Assembly: GCA_002841765.1 (NCBI GenBank)
Contig: PHAV01000001.1
Coordinates: 232,607-296,606, forward strand
Direction of reading: 5' to 3'
DNA: 64,000 bases
Source: Deltaproteobacteria bacterium HGW-Deltaproteobacteria-4
Lineage (GTDB): Bacteria; Desulfobacterota; Desulfuromonadia; Desulfuromonadales; UBA2197
In this document: piece after piece, positions 21,451 to 32,258 of the stretch
How the letters are laid out: each line of letters begins with the position of its first letter
Position numbering within the stretch: position 1 is the first letter of the stretch
Notes under the pieces: generated by a model
Seen by the model: only the letters and a program-made list of their open reading frames with translations
Databases searched by the model: none
What the model was told of the DNA's origin: nothing
Made by a program: the position numbers and the translations under genes

Positions 21451-21672
21451 ATGCAGCAGTACGACGAGTCGTTGGTACAGCAGTTATTTGAAGAGAATCC
21501 CCGGTTCCGCAGGCTTTACGAAGAACATCAGATTCTTGAAAGAGACCTTGAGCGATTAACCGCGAAAGATTATCTCAGTACTGAGGATGAGTTGGAAAAA
21601 AAACGGGTGCAAAAATTGAAACTGGCGGGAAAAGACGAGATGGAATCGATCTATAGACAAAAGACTCAATAG
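21451..21672 (+). CDS. DUF465 (YdcH-like) small helical protein
   Basis: This 73-residue charged protein has the DUF465 pattern: FEENPRFRRLYEEHQILERDLERL followed by a heptad-like helix and a C-terminal KKRVQKLKLAGKDEMESI. It is expected to be a helical hairpin or coiled coil in the cytosol. Family function is not established. AGGAGG lies 8 bp before the ATG. It has its own promoter and terminator, making a monocistronic unit. Confidence 0.88.
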   Translation: MQQYDESLVQQLFEENPRFRRLYEEHQILERDLERLTAKDYLSTEDELEKKRVQKLKLAGKDEMESIYRQKTQ

Positions 21673-21697
21673 AAAAAACGGACAACAGGAATCCAGG

Positions 21698-21735
21698 AAA
21701 GGGTTCGGTCGACATCGACCTGAACCCTTTTCCCA
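21698..21735 (+). terminator. Intrinsic terminator after the DUF465 gene
   Basis: AAAGGGTTCGGTCG pairs with CGACC-T-GAACCCTTT through a 4-nt loop with a single bulged T. A short T-run follows (21729-21732). Confidence 0.75.
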
Positions 21736-21815
21736 TATTTAATCCATAGTAATTTTAATATGATTAAATAAATCGGCCTAAATCTGAAAATCTTTTTCAT
21801 CAAAGGAAGATGTGC

Positions 21816-23483
21816 ATGCCAAACAAGCGCAGTTCTACTATTACCGAAGGTCTCGAACGCACCCCCCATCGTGCCCTGTTGATGGGCACCGGCCTGCCAC
21901 GTAATGCTATGGGGCGCTCCTTTATCGGTATCGCCACTTCTTTCACCGACCTGATTCCCGGTCATGTCGGTATGCGTGATTTGGAACGCTTTATTGAAAA
22001 GGGTGTGCATAGCGGCGGTGGGCATGCTTTCTTCTTCGGTATTCCCGGTGTCTGCGATGGTATTGCCATGGGTCATCGCGGTATGCATTACAGTCTCCCG
22101 ACCCGGGAGCTTATTGCTGACATGGTCGAATCTGTCGCCGAAGCACACCGTCTTGACGGCCTGGTTTTGCTGACCAATTGCGATAAAATTACACCGGGAA
22201 TGCTCATGGCGGCGGCACGCCTTGATATTCCCTGTATTGTCGTCACCGCCGGACCGATGTTGGCCGGGCGCGGCCGTGAAGGTCGACAATATTCTTTTGT
22301 CACCGATACCTTCGAAGCCATGGCTCGCTACAAAGGGGGAACATTGAGTGCCGAGGAGTTGCTTGTCTGCGAAGAGAAGGCCTGTCCGACAGCCGGCTCC
22401 TGTCAAGGCCTCTTTACCGCCAACACCATGGCCATCCTCACTGAAACGATGGGGATGAGTCTGGTCGGTTGCGGCACCGCACCGGCGGTCTCCTCGTTGA
22501 AAAGACGCATTGCATTTGCTTCCGGTGAGCGGATTGTCGAATTGGTACGCGACGGGGTGACGCCCCGGCAGATCCTCACCGCTGAGGCTTTCAGTAACGC
22601 GATTCGCGTCGATCTTGCCCTTGGTGGTTCGAGTAATACGGTTCTCCATCTCCTCTCCATCGCCAGCGAGGCGGGAATTGACCTGCCTCTGGACGCCTTT
22701 GACAAGTTGAGCCGGACCACCCCGCAGCTGTCATCGATGAATCCCGGCGGCAAGTATTTCATGGAGGATCTTGATGCAGGGGGCGGCGTGCCAGCGGTCT
22801 TGAAGCAACTCGGGGCGCTGATTGAGGACAATCCGACGGTCAGCGGACTGTCGATCTCGGAGATTGTGAGTTGCGTCAAAGAGATCGATGAAGAGGTCAT
22901 CCATCCCATGACCTCACCGATCCGCGCCGAAGGCGGGATCGCTATTTTGACCGGTAATCTTGCTCCGGATGGCGCGGTCGTCAAGCAATCCGGTGTTTCC
23001 GAGAAGATGATGGTCTTTGAAGGGACGGCCCGCTGTTTTGATTCGGAAGAAGGGGCCATGGCGGCGCTGATGGGGGGAGAGATCACCGGTGGTGAAGTCG
23101 TGGTCATCCGTTACGAAGGCCCGAAAGGCGGGCCGGGAATGCGGGAGATGCTCGCCCCGACGGCCGCGTTGATGGGTTTGGGATTGGGCGACTCTGTTGC
23201 CCTGATCACCGATGGCCGCTTTTCCGGCGGTACTCGTGGCCCCTGTATCGGTCATGTTTCACCGGAAGCGGCGGTAGGGGGAGCGATTGCCCTGGTAGAA
23301 GACGGCGATCGGATTCGTCTTGATATTCCGCAGCGTTGTCTCGAACTTTTGGTCGATGCCGAAATCCTTGCTGAGCGGAAATCCCGTTGGCAGCGCCCGG
23401 AAGCCAAGATCAAGACCGGCTGGCTGGCCCGTTACGCAGCGGTGGTGACCTCAGCCAATACCGGCGCGATTTGCAAAGCATAA
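21816..23483 (+). CDS. ilvD: Dihydroxy-acid dehydratase IlvD
   Basis: IlvD dehydrates dihydroxy-acids in valine and isoleucine synthesis using an iron-sulfur cluster. The 555-residue protein contains [26 protein letters not shown] and [19 protein letters not shown], which carry the cluster Cys residues and the signature. Two ATGs lie 6 bp apart (21810 and 21816). I choose 21816 because AAGGAAG is too close to the first. It is followed by ilvB, ilvN and ilvC in the same direction, so the pathway from pyruvate to the keto acids is contiguous. Confidence 0.96.
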   Translation: MPNKRSSTITEGLERTPHRALLMGTGLPRNAMGRSFIGIATSFTDLIPGHVGMRDLERFIEKGVHSGGGHAFFFGIPGVCDGIAMGHRGMHYSLPTRELIADMVESVAEAHRLDGLVLLTNCDKITPGMLMAAARLDIPCIVVTAGPMLAGRGREGRQYSFVTDTFEAMARYKGGTLSAEELLVCEEKACPTAGSCQGLFTANTMAILTETMGMSLVGCGTAPAVSSLKRRIAFASGERIVELVRDGVTPRQILTAEAFSNAIRVDLALGGSSNTVLHLLSIASEAGIDLPLDAFDKLSRTTPQLSSMNPGGKYFMEDLDAGGGVPAVLKQLGALIEDNPTVSGLSISEIVSCVKEIDEEVIHPMTSPIRAEGGIAILTGNLAPDGAVVKQSGVSEKMMVFEGTARCFDSEEGAMAALMGGEITGGEVVVIRYEGPKGGPGMREMLAPTAALMGLGLGDSVALITDGRFSGGTRGPCIGHVSPEAAVGGAIALVEDGDRIRLDIPQRCLELLVDAEILAERKSRWQRPEAKIKTGWLARYAAVVTSANTGAICKA

Positions 23484-23528
23484 TCATTCCTCATCGTTTA
23501 GACGAAAGAGATAAAGGAGATTTATTCT

Positions 23529-25226
23529 ATGAAGAAGACAGGATCGCAAATCCTTCTTGAATGTTTGGTGCAGGAAGGGGTTGAGACCATATTCGGCTAC
23601 CCCGGTGGCACGGTGATCAATATCTATAATGATTTGATCGACTACCCGATCCACCATATTTTGACCCGGCACGAACAGGCTGCCGTTCATGCTGCCGACG
23701 GTTATGCCCGTGCCACTGGCCGCGTCGGCGTAGCGCTGGCGACAAGTGGACCCGGTGCGACCAATACCATTACCGGCATCGCCAATGCTTATATGGATTC
23801 GATCCCGATGGTAGTGATTACCGGTCAGGTGCCAACCGCCCTGATCGGCAACGACGCCTTTCAGGAAGTCGATATCATCGGCATTACCCGTCCGGTCACC
23901 AAACACAGTTACCTGGTCCGGGATATCCACGACCTGCCGCGTATTATTAAGCAGGCCTTCTATATCGCCCGCACCGGTCGTCCGGGACCGGTTCTCGTCG
24001 ATCTCCCTAAAGACGTGCAGGTAGCGACAGCCAAGTTTGAGTATCCTGACAAAGTGGAAATTCGCGGCTACAAGCCGAACAGCCAGGGGAATCCACGACA
24101 GATAGAGAAAGCCGTCAAGATGATTCTCGCTGCCAAACGACCGGTCATCTATGTCGGTGGCGGCGTCACTCTCTCCGACACCTCTCAGGAACTCCTCGGT
24201 TTTGCTGAATTGATCAAAGCGCCGGTGACGACAACCCTGATGGCGATGGCGTCCTTTCCGAAAAAACACCCCCTATCGCTGGGGATGCTCGGCATGCACG
24301 GCACCTATTATGCCAATATGGCGGTGATGGAATCGGATTTGCTGATTGCGATCGGAGCCCGTTTTGACGACCGGGTCACTGGTAAACTCTCGACTTTCGC
24401 GCCCCACGCCAAAATTATCCATGTCGATATCGATCCGACTTCGATCAAGAAGAATGTGCGTGTCGATCTGCCGATCGTCGGTGATCTCCGCGACGTGCTA
24501 CAGAAGTTGATCGCTGAATTAAAGCTGACGCCGCACGAGGTGAAGAATTTGGCTGACGATCTCGCCCCTTGGCGGGAGCAGATCACAAATTGGCGCCAGG
24601 CCCAGCCGATGTCTTACGTTGCCTCAACCACGGAGATCAAGCCGCAATTCGTCATCGAGACCTTGCGCAAGGTAACGGATGACGATGCCATCATTACTAC
24701 CGAGGTTGGCCAGCATCAGATGTGGACCGCACAGTTTTTCGACTTCAGCCAGCCCCGCACCTTTCTCACTTCCGGTGGACTCGGGACTATGGGTTTTGGC
24801 CTCCCCTCGGCCTTGGGGGCGCAGGCGGCCTGGCCGCAGCGGCAGGTTATCGACGTCTCCGGCGATGGTTCGTTCCAGATGAATTCTCAGGAACTGGCGA
24901 CTCTGGTGCAGTATCGTCTGCCGGTGAAGATCGTCATTCTCAATAATAATTTTCTCGGCATGGTACGGCAATGGCAGCAGCTCTTCTTCGATCAACGTTA
25001 CAGCCAGACCTGCATGGAGTTGCCGATCGATTTTGTCAAGCTCGCCGAAGCCTATGGTGCCACCGGTCTGAGTACTTCCGATCCTGCTGAGGTAGAGGCG
25101 GTGTTGCGAAAAGGTCTGGAGACCCCGGGTCCGGTCATTATGGAATTCAAGGTGAGCCGGGAGGAGAACGTCATGCCGATGGTCCCCGCCGGCAAAGGAC
25201 TCAATGAAATGGTTCTGGCCAGTTGA
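23529..25226 (+). CDS. ilvB: Acetolactate synthase large (catalytic) subunit
   Basis: IlvB condenses pyruvate units (or pyruvate and 2-ketobutyrate) using thiamine diphosphate and FAD. The 565-residue protein has [14 protein letters not shown] and [16 protein letters not shown] (catalytic Glu) at the N-terminus and the TPP motif [12 protein letters not shown]...[11 protein letters not shown] near residues 443-475. A ribosome binding site AAAGGAG precedes ATG 23529. The regulatory subunit gene follows 37 bp later. Confidence 0.96.
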   Translation: MKKTGSQILLECLVQEGVETIFGYPGGTVINIYNDLIDYPIHHILTRHEQAAVHAADGYARATGRVGVALATSGPGATNTITGIANAYMDSIPMVVITGQVPTALIGNDAFQEVDIIGITRPVTKHSYLVRDIHDLPRIIKQAFYIARTGRPGPVLVDLPKDVQVATAKFEYPDKVEIRGYKPNSQGNPRQIEKAVKMILAAKRPVIYVGGGVTLSDTSQELLGFAELIKAPVTTTLMAMASFPKKHPLSLGMLGMHGTYYANMAVMESDLLIAIGARFDDRVTGKLSTFAPHAKIIHVDIDPTSIKKNVRVDLPIVGDLRDVLQKLIAELKLTPHEVKNLADDLAPWREQITNWRQAQPMSYVASTTEIKPQFVIETLRKVTDDDAIITTEVGQHQMWTAQFFDFSQPRTFLTSGGLGTMGFGLPSALGAQAAWPQRQVIDVSGDGSFQMNSQELATLVQYRLPVKIVILNNNFLGMVRQWQQLFFDQRYSQTCMELPIDFVKLAEAYGATGLSTSDPAEVEAVLRKGLETPGPVIMEFKVSREENVMPMVPAGKGLNEMVLAS

Positions 25227-25263
25227 TCGCGCGTTGCCGCCTTCGTTTTAGGAGAAAATAATT

Positions 25264-25761
25264 ATGAGACATACAATATCGGTTTTGGTAGAGAATGAAT
25301 TCGGAGTATTGAGCCGCATTTCCGGTCTCTTTTCCGGACGCGGTTTTAATATCGAGAGCCTTTCTGTTGCCCCGACCCTCGATCCGACGACTTCACGGAT
25401 GACGATTGTCACCAGTGGCGACGATCAGGTGATCGAACAGATTACCAAACAGCTTCACAAATTGATCGACACTATTAAAGTCATCGATTTCACCGGAGAA
25501 GATTATGTCGAGCGGGAGATGGCATTAGTTAAAGTTTCGGCCGAGGATTCTTCCCGTGCCGAAGCATTGAGAATTGCAGATATCTTTCGAGCGAAAATTG
25601 TCGATGTTACTCCGCGATCTTATACAATCGAGGCAACCGGTTCACCGCAAAAGATCGATGCATTGATCGAAATTCTTCGACCGATCGGGATCAAGGAATT
25701 GGTGCGTTCCGGTCCGGTTGTTGTCGGCCGAGGTTCCAAAGGGTGGCGAAGCGCTGACTAA
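25264..25761 (+). CDS. ilvN: Acetolactate synthase small (regulatory) subunit
   Basis: IlvN binds valine and gives feedback control of the IlvB catalytic subunit. The 165-residue protein has an N-terminal ACT domain ([28 protein letters not shown]) and a C-terminal ACT-like domain ([20 protein letters not shown] segment). This is the standard two-domain length. AGGAGAAAA precedes the ATG. It ends about 150 bp before ilvC, which has its own promoter. Confidence 0.96.
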   Translation: MRHTISVLVENEFGVLSRISGLFSGRGFNIESLSVAPTLDPTTSRMTIVTSGDDQVIEQITKQLHKLIDTIKVIDFTGEDYVEREMALVKVSAEDSSRAEALRIADIFRAKIVDVTPRSYTIEATGSPQKIDALIEILRPIGIKELVRSGPVVVGRGSKGWRSAD

Positions 25762-25786
25762 TTCACTTTAATGCGACTAAATTTGT

Positions 25787-25816
25787 TTGTCAGTAAACAG
25801 CGCTGCATGCTATAGT
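25787..25816 (+). promoter_or_regulatory. Sigma-70-type promoter upstream of ilvC
   Basis: TTGTCA (25787-25792) and TATAGT (25811-25816) with an 18-bp spacer would start transcription about 85 bp before ilvC. It suggests ilvC can be expressed separately from ilvDBN. Confidence 0.55.
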
Positions 25817-25906
25817 TTGCAGCCAAAATTACGTTCGTGCGTGAGCGCAGGTGTGGCGAGTTTTAAATAAATTATCAAATCACTTCAAAATTTAAGGAGA
25901 AGTTGA

Positions 25907-26926
<1,020 letters not shown>

Positions 26927-26937
26927 GACATTTCGCG

Positions 26938-26969
26938 CACCGGGGACGAATCCTCGTCCCCGGTGGTTT
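26938..26969 (+). terminator. Strong hairpin after ilvC
   Basis: CACCGGGGACGA (26938-26949) pairs perfectly with TCGTCCCCGGTG (26954-26965) through a 4-nt loop. Only GTTTC follows, so the U-tract is weak and termination may be incomplete. Confidence 0.6.
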
Positions 26970-26992
26970 CATGTCAAGGATAATTGAGAATT

Positions 26993-27637
26993 ATGGCTAA
27001 TCAGCGTTCACCAATAGCGGTCGAAGGCTATCCCTTCATCGCCCTCTTTGCTTTTGTCACCTTGATCTTCGCTTTACTTAAATGGGGAATTTTTGCGCTC
27101 CCCTTCCTCCTTTTAACTCTCTTCACCGTTTACTTTTTCCGCGATCCCGAACGCTGCATTCCCGAGGATGAACATGCTGTCGTTGCCCCTGCCGACGGTC
27201 GGATTGTCTTCTGCGGCGAAGTGATTGATGAACGGTATGGCCCTGAGCCGACCTACAAGGTCAGTATCTTCATGTCGGTCTTTAATGTCCACGTCAATCG
27301 GGCGCCGTGCAGCGGTACAATCGTCAATAAGTTTTACAATCCCGGCGACTTTCTAAATGCGGCGCTCGATAAGGCGAGCCATACGAATGAGCAGAGTGGC
27401 CTGCTGATGCAGACGAGCACGGGAAGCAAGGTCCTCTTTATCCAAATTGCCGGTCTCATTGCCCGCCGGATTATTACCTATCCGAAAGTCGGGGATTTTC
27501 TAGAGCGCGGTGAACGTTACGGTCTGATTCGCTTCGGTTCCAGAGTCGATGTTTATCTGCCACAGGATACAAACGTTCTCGTCCGCTTAGGCGACAACAC
27601 GACCTCCGGTGAAACGATCTTGGGTTACTTGAAATGA
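26993..27637 (+). CDS. psd: Phosphatidylserine decarboxylase, short archaeal-like (PSD-A) form
   Basis: Psd decarboxylates phosphatidylserine to phosphatidylethanolamine at the membrane using a pyruvoyl group formed by self-cleavage. The 214-residue protein is the short PSD-A class. It has two N-terminal membrane helices, VAPADGRIVFCGEV, SIFMSVFNVHVNRAP and the C-terminal cleavage region RFGSRVDVYLP, where cleavage before Ser would create the pyruvoyl subunit. I choose ATG 26993 over the in-frame TTG 26984. It overlaps pssA by 4 bp. Confidence 0.92.
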   Translation: MANQRSPIAVEGYPFIALFAFVTLIFALLKWGIFALPFLLLTLFTVYFFRDPERCIPEDEHAVVAPADGRIVFCGEVIDERYGPEPTYKVSIFMSVFNVHVNRAPCSGTIVNKFYNPGDFLNAALDKASHTNEQSGLLMQTSTGSKVLFIQIAGLIARRIITYPKVGDFLERGERYGLIRFGSRVDVYLPQDTNVLVRLGDNTTSGETILGYLK

Positions 27638-28386
27638 GCAAGGACGTTCCAGGATACGATCCCCGAGAAAGTCTTCGTAAGGGTGTGTACATTCTTCCGA
27701 ATCTCTTTACCACCGGTTGTCTCTTTGCCGGCTTTTACGGCATTGTCTCGACCATGGGCGGAGAATACCTTGCCGCTGCCTGGTTTATACTGGTTGCAGC
27801 GATCTTTGACGGTCTTGACGGCAAGGTCGCGCGTCTCACCGGCACTACCAGCAAGTTTGGCGTCGAGTATGATTCTCTGGCAGATCTTGTCGCTTTCGGG
27901 GTCTCCCCCGGCCTCCTCATGTTTGCCTGGGCACTGAAACCCTTTGGTAAGCTTGGTTGGCTGGCGGCCTTCCTGTATGTGGTCTGTTGTGCCCTGCGTC
28001 TGGCTCGTTTCAATGTGCAGGTTGCGACGGTCGAGTCCAAACGCTTTGTCGGTCTGCCGACGCCGGCGGCGGCGGGAATGGTTGCTTCCTGTGTCCTGAT
28101 CTTTTACGAACTCGGTGGTTCCGGGGAGATCAAAAAGATTTCAGTCCTGGTTCTGATATATGTTCTGGCGATGCTGATGGTCAGTAATTTTCGTTACTAT
28201 TCCTTTAAGGATCCGGAACTTTTCAAACGGCAGCCTTTCTGGGTTCTGGTGATATTGATTTTTTTGATTATCGTCATTGTTGCCAAGCCGCAAATCAGCC
28301 TTTTCACTCTGGCGTTTGCGTACATGCTCTCCGGTCCGATCAGTTACCTGTATTCATTTTCACGCCGGCCGCGGCGTTCTTCCTGA
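27634..28386 (+). CDS. pssA: CDP-diacylglycerol--serine O-phosphatidyltransferase PssA
   Basis: PssA makes phosphatidylserine from CDP-diacylglycerol (product of CdsA) and serine. The 250-residue integral membrane protein has the CDP-alcohol phosphotransferase motif DGLDGKVARLTGTTSKFG...DSLAD near residues 49-74, with all conserved Asp residues, followed by several hydrophobic helices. Its start overlaps psd (ATGA), so the enzyme and the decarboxylase that uses its product are co-translated. The pair lies between ilvC and leuA, a linkage common in Geobacter-type genomes. Confidence 0.94.
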   Translation: MSKDVPGYDPRESLRKGVYILPNLFTTGCLFAGFYGIVSTMGGEYLAAAWFILVAAIFDGLDGKVARLTGTTSKFGVEYDSLADLVAFGVSPGLLMFAWALKPFGKLGWLAAFLYVVCCALRLARFNVQVATVESKRFVGLPTPAAAGMVASCVLIFYELGGSGEIKKISVLVLIYVLAMLMVSNFRYYSFKDPELFKRQPFWVLVILIFLIIVIVAKPQISLFTLAFAYMLSGPISYLYSFSRRPRRSS

Positions 28387-28435
28387 TATTGAAGAGGGAT
28401 GTTTAGACTAGATTTTAAATTTTGTTGAAAATGAC

Positions 28436-28464
28436 TTGACAGCAACAGCTAAATACCGTTTAAA
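28436..28464 (+). promoter_or_regulatory. Promoter of the leuA T-box transcript
   Basis: TTGACA (28436-28441), 17-bp spacer, then TTTAAA (28459-28464). The start point would fall just before the first T-box stem. The -35 is perfect and the -10 is fair. Confidence 0.55.
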
Positions 28465-28471
28465 TTTTACT

Positions 28472-28730
28472 TCAAAAGCAATGAAGAGGAGTAGTAGGTC
28501 TGCCCTTCTGTCCCCAGAGAGCCGGCGGTCGCTGCAAGCCGGTACAGAAGAGACTGAACTCGCCTTGGAGCTGCGGATGCGAATCTTCCCCGCAAGGGAA
28601 TCTAGTCTCCGCCGGTGGCCCCGTTAACGGCATCAAGAGGGCTCCTTCCGGGGAGCTGAATCAGGGTGGTACCGCGAAGCATTCAAGCTCTCGCCCCTGT
28701 AGTCAAAGGGCGGGAGTTTTTTATTTTTTG
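28472..28730 (+). promoter_or_regulatory. T-box riboswitch upstream of leuA, probable leucine specifier CTC
   Basis: T-box leaders bind uncharged tRNA and switch a terminator off. The diagnostic T-box AGGGTGGTACCGCG is at 28663-28676, with UGG available to pair with the tRNA acceptor end. Stem I features are present: GAAGAGGAGTAGTAGG at the base and AGAGA followed by a GC-rich arm. The sequence GAACTCGCC on its 3' side places a CTC (Leu) specifier at 28559-28561. The element ends in an intrinsic terminator 85 bp before leuA. Leucine starvation should therefore raise leuA expression. The specifier position is inferred from motif spacing, not from a computed fold. Confidence 0.88.
28688..28722 (+). 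terminator. T-box-regulated intrinsic terminator
   Basis: CTCTCGCCC (28688-28696) pairs with GGGCGGGAG (28708-28716), including one G-U pair, and is followed by six T residues. It forms the off-state of the T-box upstream. Confidence 0.85.
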
Positions 28731-28815
28731 GACCCTTAAAAAATTCCATGAGACAATCTGTATTTCAGGAGGTTAGCGGCGTTTTTATAACGACCCCTTA
28801 CAAAAGGAGCACACC

Positions 28816-30354
28816 ATGAGTCAGAGCAAAATGATCAAGATTTTTGATACGACCTTGCGCGACGGCGAGCAGGCCCCGGGTTGCAGTATGAATATCGACG
28901 AGAAGTTACGGATTGCCACGCAACTCGAAAAACTCAATGTTGATGTCATTGAAGCCGGTTTCCCGATTGCTTCCGAAGGGGATTTCGAAGCGGTCAAAAA
29001 GATCGCGCAGATGATCAAGGGTCCGCAGATTGCCGGATTGTGTCGTTCCAGCTTTATGGATATCGATCGCGCCTGGGAAGCTTTGAAATATGCCGGCGAG
29101 CGGGGGAGGATTCATACCTTCATCGCTACCAGCGATATTCATATGAAGTACAAACTCAAGATGAGCGAAGAGCAGGTCATTGAAAACGCCATCAAGGCGG
29201 TGCAGCGAGCAGCCGGTTATACACCGAATGTCGAATTTTCTGCAGAAGATGCGGTTCGCACTCGTCTCCCCTTTTTGGCCAAGGTTGTCGAGGCGGTCAT
29301 TAACGCCGGCGCGACTACCGTCAATATTCCCGATACGGTCGGCTACACCATTCCCAATGAATATTTCAACATTATCCGTTACCTCAAGGAGAACGTTCCG
29401 AATATCGACCGGGCGGTCATCTCCGTGCACTGTCATAACGATCTTGGTCTCTCGGTCGCCAACTCCATTGCCGCAGTCCAGGCCGGAGCCGGGCAGGTGG
29501 AGTGCACGATCAACGGGATAGGGGAGCGGGCCGGTAACTGTTCTCTCGAAGAGGTGGTCATGACCCTGCGCACCCGTCAGGATATCCTCCCCTTCTCCAC
29601 AGCGATTGCCACCGAACACCTTTATCCGACCAGTCGACTCCTTTCGACGATTACCGGTATCGCGGTGCAGCCGAATAAAGCGATTGTCGGAGCCAACGCC
29701 TTTGCTCACGAAGCCGGAATCCATCAACACGGGGTGATGATGGAGAAATCGACTTATGAGATTATGACTCCGGAATCGATCGGCTTGAATACCAATAAGC
29801 TGGTTCTTGGCAAACATTCCGGCCGTCATGCCTTTATACAGCGGCTGAAAGATCTCGGTTATGAGCTCGGCAAAGAAGATATCGAAAAGGCTTTTGTCCG
29901 CTTTAAAAATCTCGCAGACAAAAAGAAGGATATCTTTGATGAAGACTTGGACGCCATTGTCGCCGATGAGATCGTCCGCATTCAGGAACGCTATAAGCTT
30001 ATCCAGATGAATGTTTCGAGTGGATCGTTTGTCGTGCCGACGGCGACGGTGCAGATGGAGATTGCCGGCAAGAGCAAGAAGATTGCGGTGATGGGCGACG
30101 GCCCGGTCGATGCGACTTTCAAGGCGATCAAGAGTCTGACCAAGAGCAAGGCGACTTTGGTCAGTTTCACGGTCGGAGCGATCACCGGCGGTACCGATGC
30201 GCAGGGGGAATGTACCGTACGCCTGGAAGAAGACGGCCGGGAGGTTCTTGGTCAGGGGTCTCATTCCGACATCATCGTTGCCAGCGCGCGGGCTTTCATC
30301 AATGCCCTGAATCGCCTGGAGCAGAAACCGATCCGGAAACTTGAGAATCTTTAA
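28816..30354 (+). CDS. leuA: 2-isopropylmalate synthase
   Basis: LeuA condenses 2-ketoisovalerate and acetyl-CoA in the first committed step of leucine synthesis. The 512-residue protein has the catalytic barrel (FDTTLRDGEQAPG near residue 10, VHCHNDLGL, NGIGERAGNCSLEEV) and a C-terminal regulatory LeuA dimer domain from about residue 390. Full two-domain length suggests leucine feedback inhibition in addition to T-box control. AAAGGAG precedes the ATG. leuC and leuD lie about 6.4 kb downstream. Confidence 0.96.
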   Translation: MSQSKMIKIFDTTLRDGEQAPGCSMNIDEKLRIATQLEKLNVDVIEAGFPIASEGDFEAVKKIAQMIKGPQIAGLCRSSFMDIDRAWEALKYAGERGRIHTFIATSDIHMKYKLKMSEEQVIENAIKAVQRAAGYTPNVEFSAEDAVRTRLPFLAKVVEAVINAGATTVNIPDTVGYTIPNEYFNIIRYLKENVPNIDRAVISVHCHNDLGLSVANSIAAVQAGAGQVECTINGIGERAGNCSLEEVVMTLRTRQDILPFSTAIATEHLYPTSRLLSTITGIAVQPNKAIVGANAFAHEAGIHQHGVMMEKSTYEIMTPESIGLNTNKLVLGKHSGRHAFIQRLKDLGYELGKEDIEKAFVRFKNLADKKKDIFDEDLDAIVADEIVRIQERYKLIQMNVSSGSFVVPTATVQMEIAGKSKKIAVMGDGPVDATFKAIKSLTKSKATLVSFTVGAITGGTDAQGECTVRLEEDGREVLGQGSHSDIIVASARAFINALNRLEQKPIRKLENL

Positions 30355-30383
30355 TCAGTTGTAAAATTTGTGTTATATTTAAG

Positions 30384-30416
30384 GCCGTCTCCGAAAATCT
30401 GAGACGGCTTTTTTTT
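30384..30416 (+). terminator. Intrinsic terminator after leuA
   Basis: GCCGTCTC (30384-30391) pairs with GAGACGGC (30401-30408) and is followed by eight T residues. Textbook structure. Confidence 0.92.
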
Positions 30417-30442
30417 CAGTGATGTAAAGTTTTGGTCCCGCC

Positions 30443-30472
30443 TTGACATCTCAATGTTTTCGGAATGATAGA
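30443..30472 (+). promoter_or_regulatory. Probable promoter of the Big_2 lipoprotein gene
   Basis: A perfect -35 TTGACA (30443-30448) is followed after 18 bp by GATAGA (30467-30472), a weak -10. It would give a very short leader before the GGAGG ribosome binding site. Confidence 0.4.
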
Positions 30473-30494
30473 GTCAAAAATGATGGAGGATGGC

Positions 30495-32225
30495 ATGGGG
30501 AAATGGCTTGGCATTATTGTCGCTTTTTTAATGGTATTACCAGGCTGTGGCACTGAAACGCCTACGCGGTTCAATACGTTCACACCGCTAACGTCGATTG
30601 TCATTACCTCCGCAGTGGTTGATTTGCCTTCAGGAGTCTCAACTCAACTGACTGCCACAGGGAATTTTTCCGGACTTTTTACCCGCGATATTACCAATCA
30701 AGTTGAATGGAGTAGCGCTCAACAGCTCACAGCTGATTTCCCCCCGGATCTCCCTTTCGGACGCATTCAGGCTTTTGTTCCCGGAACTGCAATAGTGACT
30801 GCCGTCCTGGACGGTGTGGTGTCAGACGGCATTATTCTGACAGTCAATGACGCTGTCATCACGGCCTTGACGGTAGCGCCACTACTGCCATCTCTCCCGC
30901 TGGGGTTGTCCCAGGCATTTACTGCCCAGGGAGTCTTCACAGGTGGGATAACACTCGACCTTAGTAAAGATGTCACATGGTTTTCGTCTAACGAGGCGGT
31001 GGCAACTGTCAGCGACCTATTTGCCAGTAAGGGCGAGGCAACCGCACTTCAGATTGGTTCGACAGAAATCTCGGCGTTGTTTGATATCGGTCCTACTGCT
31101 ACTGCGAGCACGACTCTCACCGTCACTGCCGCGACGCTAAGTACGATCGCAGTGACACCATCCAATCCTTCCATCTTGAGTTTGTCGACTCAGGTTTTCT
31201 CTGCGCAAGGCACTTATTCGGACAAAACGACTCGCGACATCACCACGGAAGTAAGTTGGGAGTCGACTGCTCCAACTGTTGCGACGCTTGCGACTGGCAA
31301 TATTGTCAAGGCCCTGACGCCGGGAGTAAGCACCATCAAAGCTACCCTCGGTACAAGAATTGGTACGTCAAATCTCAGAGTCACCGGCGGGAGTCTGCAG
31401 AGCATTGCCTTGACCCTTGCTCAAGCCAATAATAACGTCTTGATCAGGGATACAGTGAGCCGTGTCACCGCTCGCGGCACTTTCAGCAATAATGCTTCCC
31501 GCGATATTACCGAGGCTGTGGTCTTGACAGATAACAGCGTCAATGTAAATGTCACCCCTGACAGCGGGGGTCTTGCCTGGGTGCAGGCGACTGGCGTTAC
31601 CCCGGCTGGTGACCCGGCGAAAATTTTCGCAACATATGATTCGACCGTGACCACGGGGGAGATTTTACTGACGGTCACGGAGCCGCTGTTGAGTAGTATT
31701 GCGATTTCACCAACGAATCTGACTCTCGCCAATGCTACGAGCGGACGACTTTCATTGACAGGGATTTTTTCCTCCAGCAATCAGGATCTGACCCCCACCG
31801 CCGCGTGGACCTCTGCGAATCCAGCGATTGCGGCTGTCGATAATGACGGCCTGGAAAAAGGGCGCGTCCATGCGCTGAGTCCAGGAACAGTGGATATCAC
31901 TTCGACTTACGGCGGTCAAACAGTGACGACCAGCGTAACCGTGGTTGCACGGACCCTGCAAAGTCTGACCATTTCGGCGGTCACGACGCCGTCGGCGATT
32001 CTTGCCGGCACCGAAAAAAAGTTCAAAGTGGAAGCACTTTATACAGACGGCGTTCGTCAGGATGTCACTGAGAATGTGGCGTGGTCGATAAACGATTCGA
32101 ACGTTGCCAGATTTTCCGATCAGTTTGACCCGGGTCTGGTGGTAGCGGTCGATGCCGGGGTAGCCATTTTGACGGCGAAAATCGGTAATATATCAGACAC
32201 TGAAACTCTTACAGTCAGTCAGTAA
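30495..32225 (+). CDS. Lipoprotein with multiple bacterial Ig-like (Big_2) repeats
   Basis: From ATG 30495 (GGAGG 6 bp upstream) the protein has 576 residues. It starts with a lipoprotein signal peptide ending in LPGC, so Cys18 would be lipidated. The rest is about six tandem Big_2-type modules of roughly 90 residues. Each opens with an L-x-S/T-I/L-x-V/I-x-P-type strand and continues with F-x-A-x-G-x-Y/F and D-I/V-T...V-x-W-x-S. Such modules form surface or periplasmic stalks. Function is unknown. Base composition is more AT-rich than the neighbouring leu genes. An ATG at 30465 is in frame but would spoil the signal peptide. Confidence 0.8.
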   Translation: MGKWLGIIVAFLMVLPGCGTETPTRFNTFTPLTSIVITSAVVDLPSGVSTQLTATGNFSGLFTRDITNQVEWSSAQQLTADFPPDLPFGRIQAFVPGTAIVTAVLDGVVSDGIILTVNDAVITALTVAPLLPSLPLGLSQAFTAQGVFTGGITLDLSKDVTWFSSNEAVATVSDLFASKGEATALQIGSTEISALFDIGPTATASTTLTVTAATLSTIAVTPSNPSILSLSTQVFSAQGTYSDKTTRDITTEVSWESTAPTVATLATGNIVKALTPGVSTIKATLGTRIGTSNLRVTGGSLQSIALTLAQANNNVLIRDTVSRVTARGTFSNNASRDITEAVVLTDNSVNVNVTPDSGGLAWVQATGVTPAGDPAKIFATYDSTVTTGEILLTVTEPLLSSIAISPTNLTLANATSGRLSLTGIFSSSNQDLTPTAAWTSANPAIAAVDNDGLEKGRVHALSPGTVDITSTYGGQTVTTSVTVVARTLQSLTISAVTTPSAILAGTEKKFKVEALYTDGVRQDVTENVAWSINDSNVARFSDQFDPGLVVAVDAGVAILTAKIGNISDTETLTVSQ

Positions 32226-32258
32226 CTTCGTGCTCATCATTGATAGGATAGAATTCAT

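Noticed and set aside
23484..24269. 261-codon open frame antisense to ilvB
   Set aside because: It covers conserved TPP-enzyme codons on the other strand and lacks any protein-like motif.
28906..30264. 452-codon open frame antisense to leuA
   Set aside because: Its translation is rich in Arg/His/Asp without family motifs, and leuA on the plus strand is well supported.
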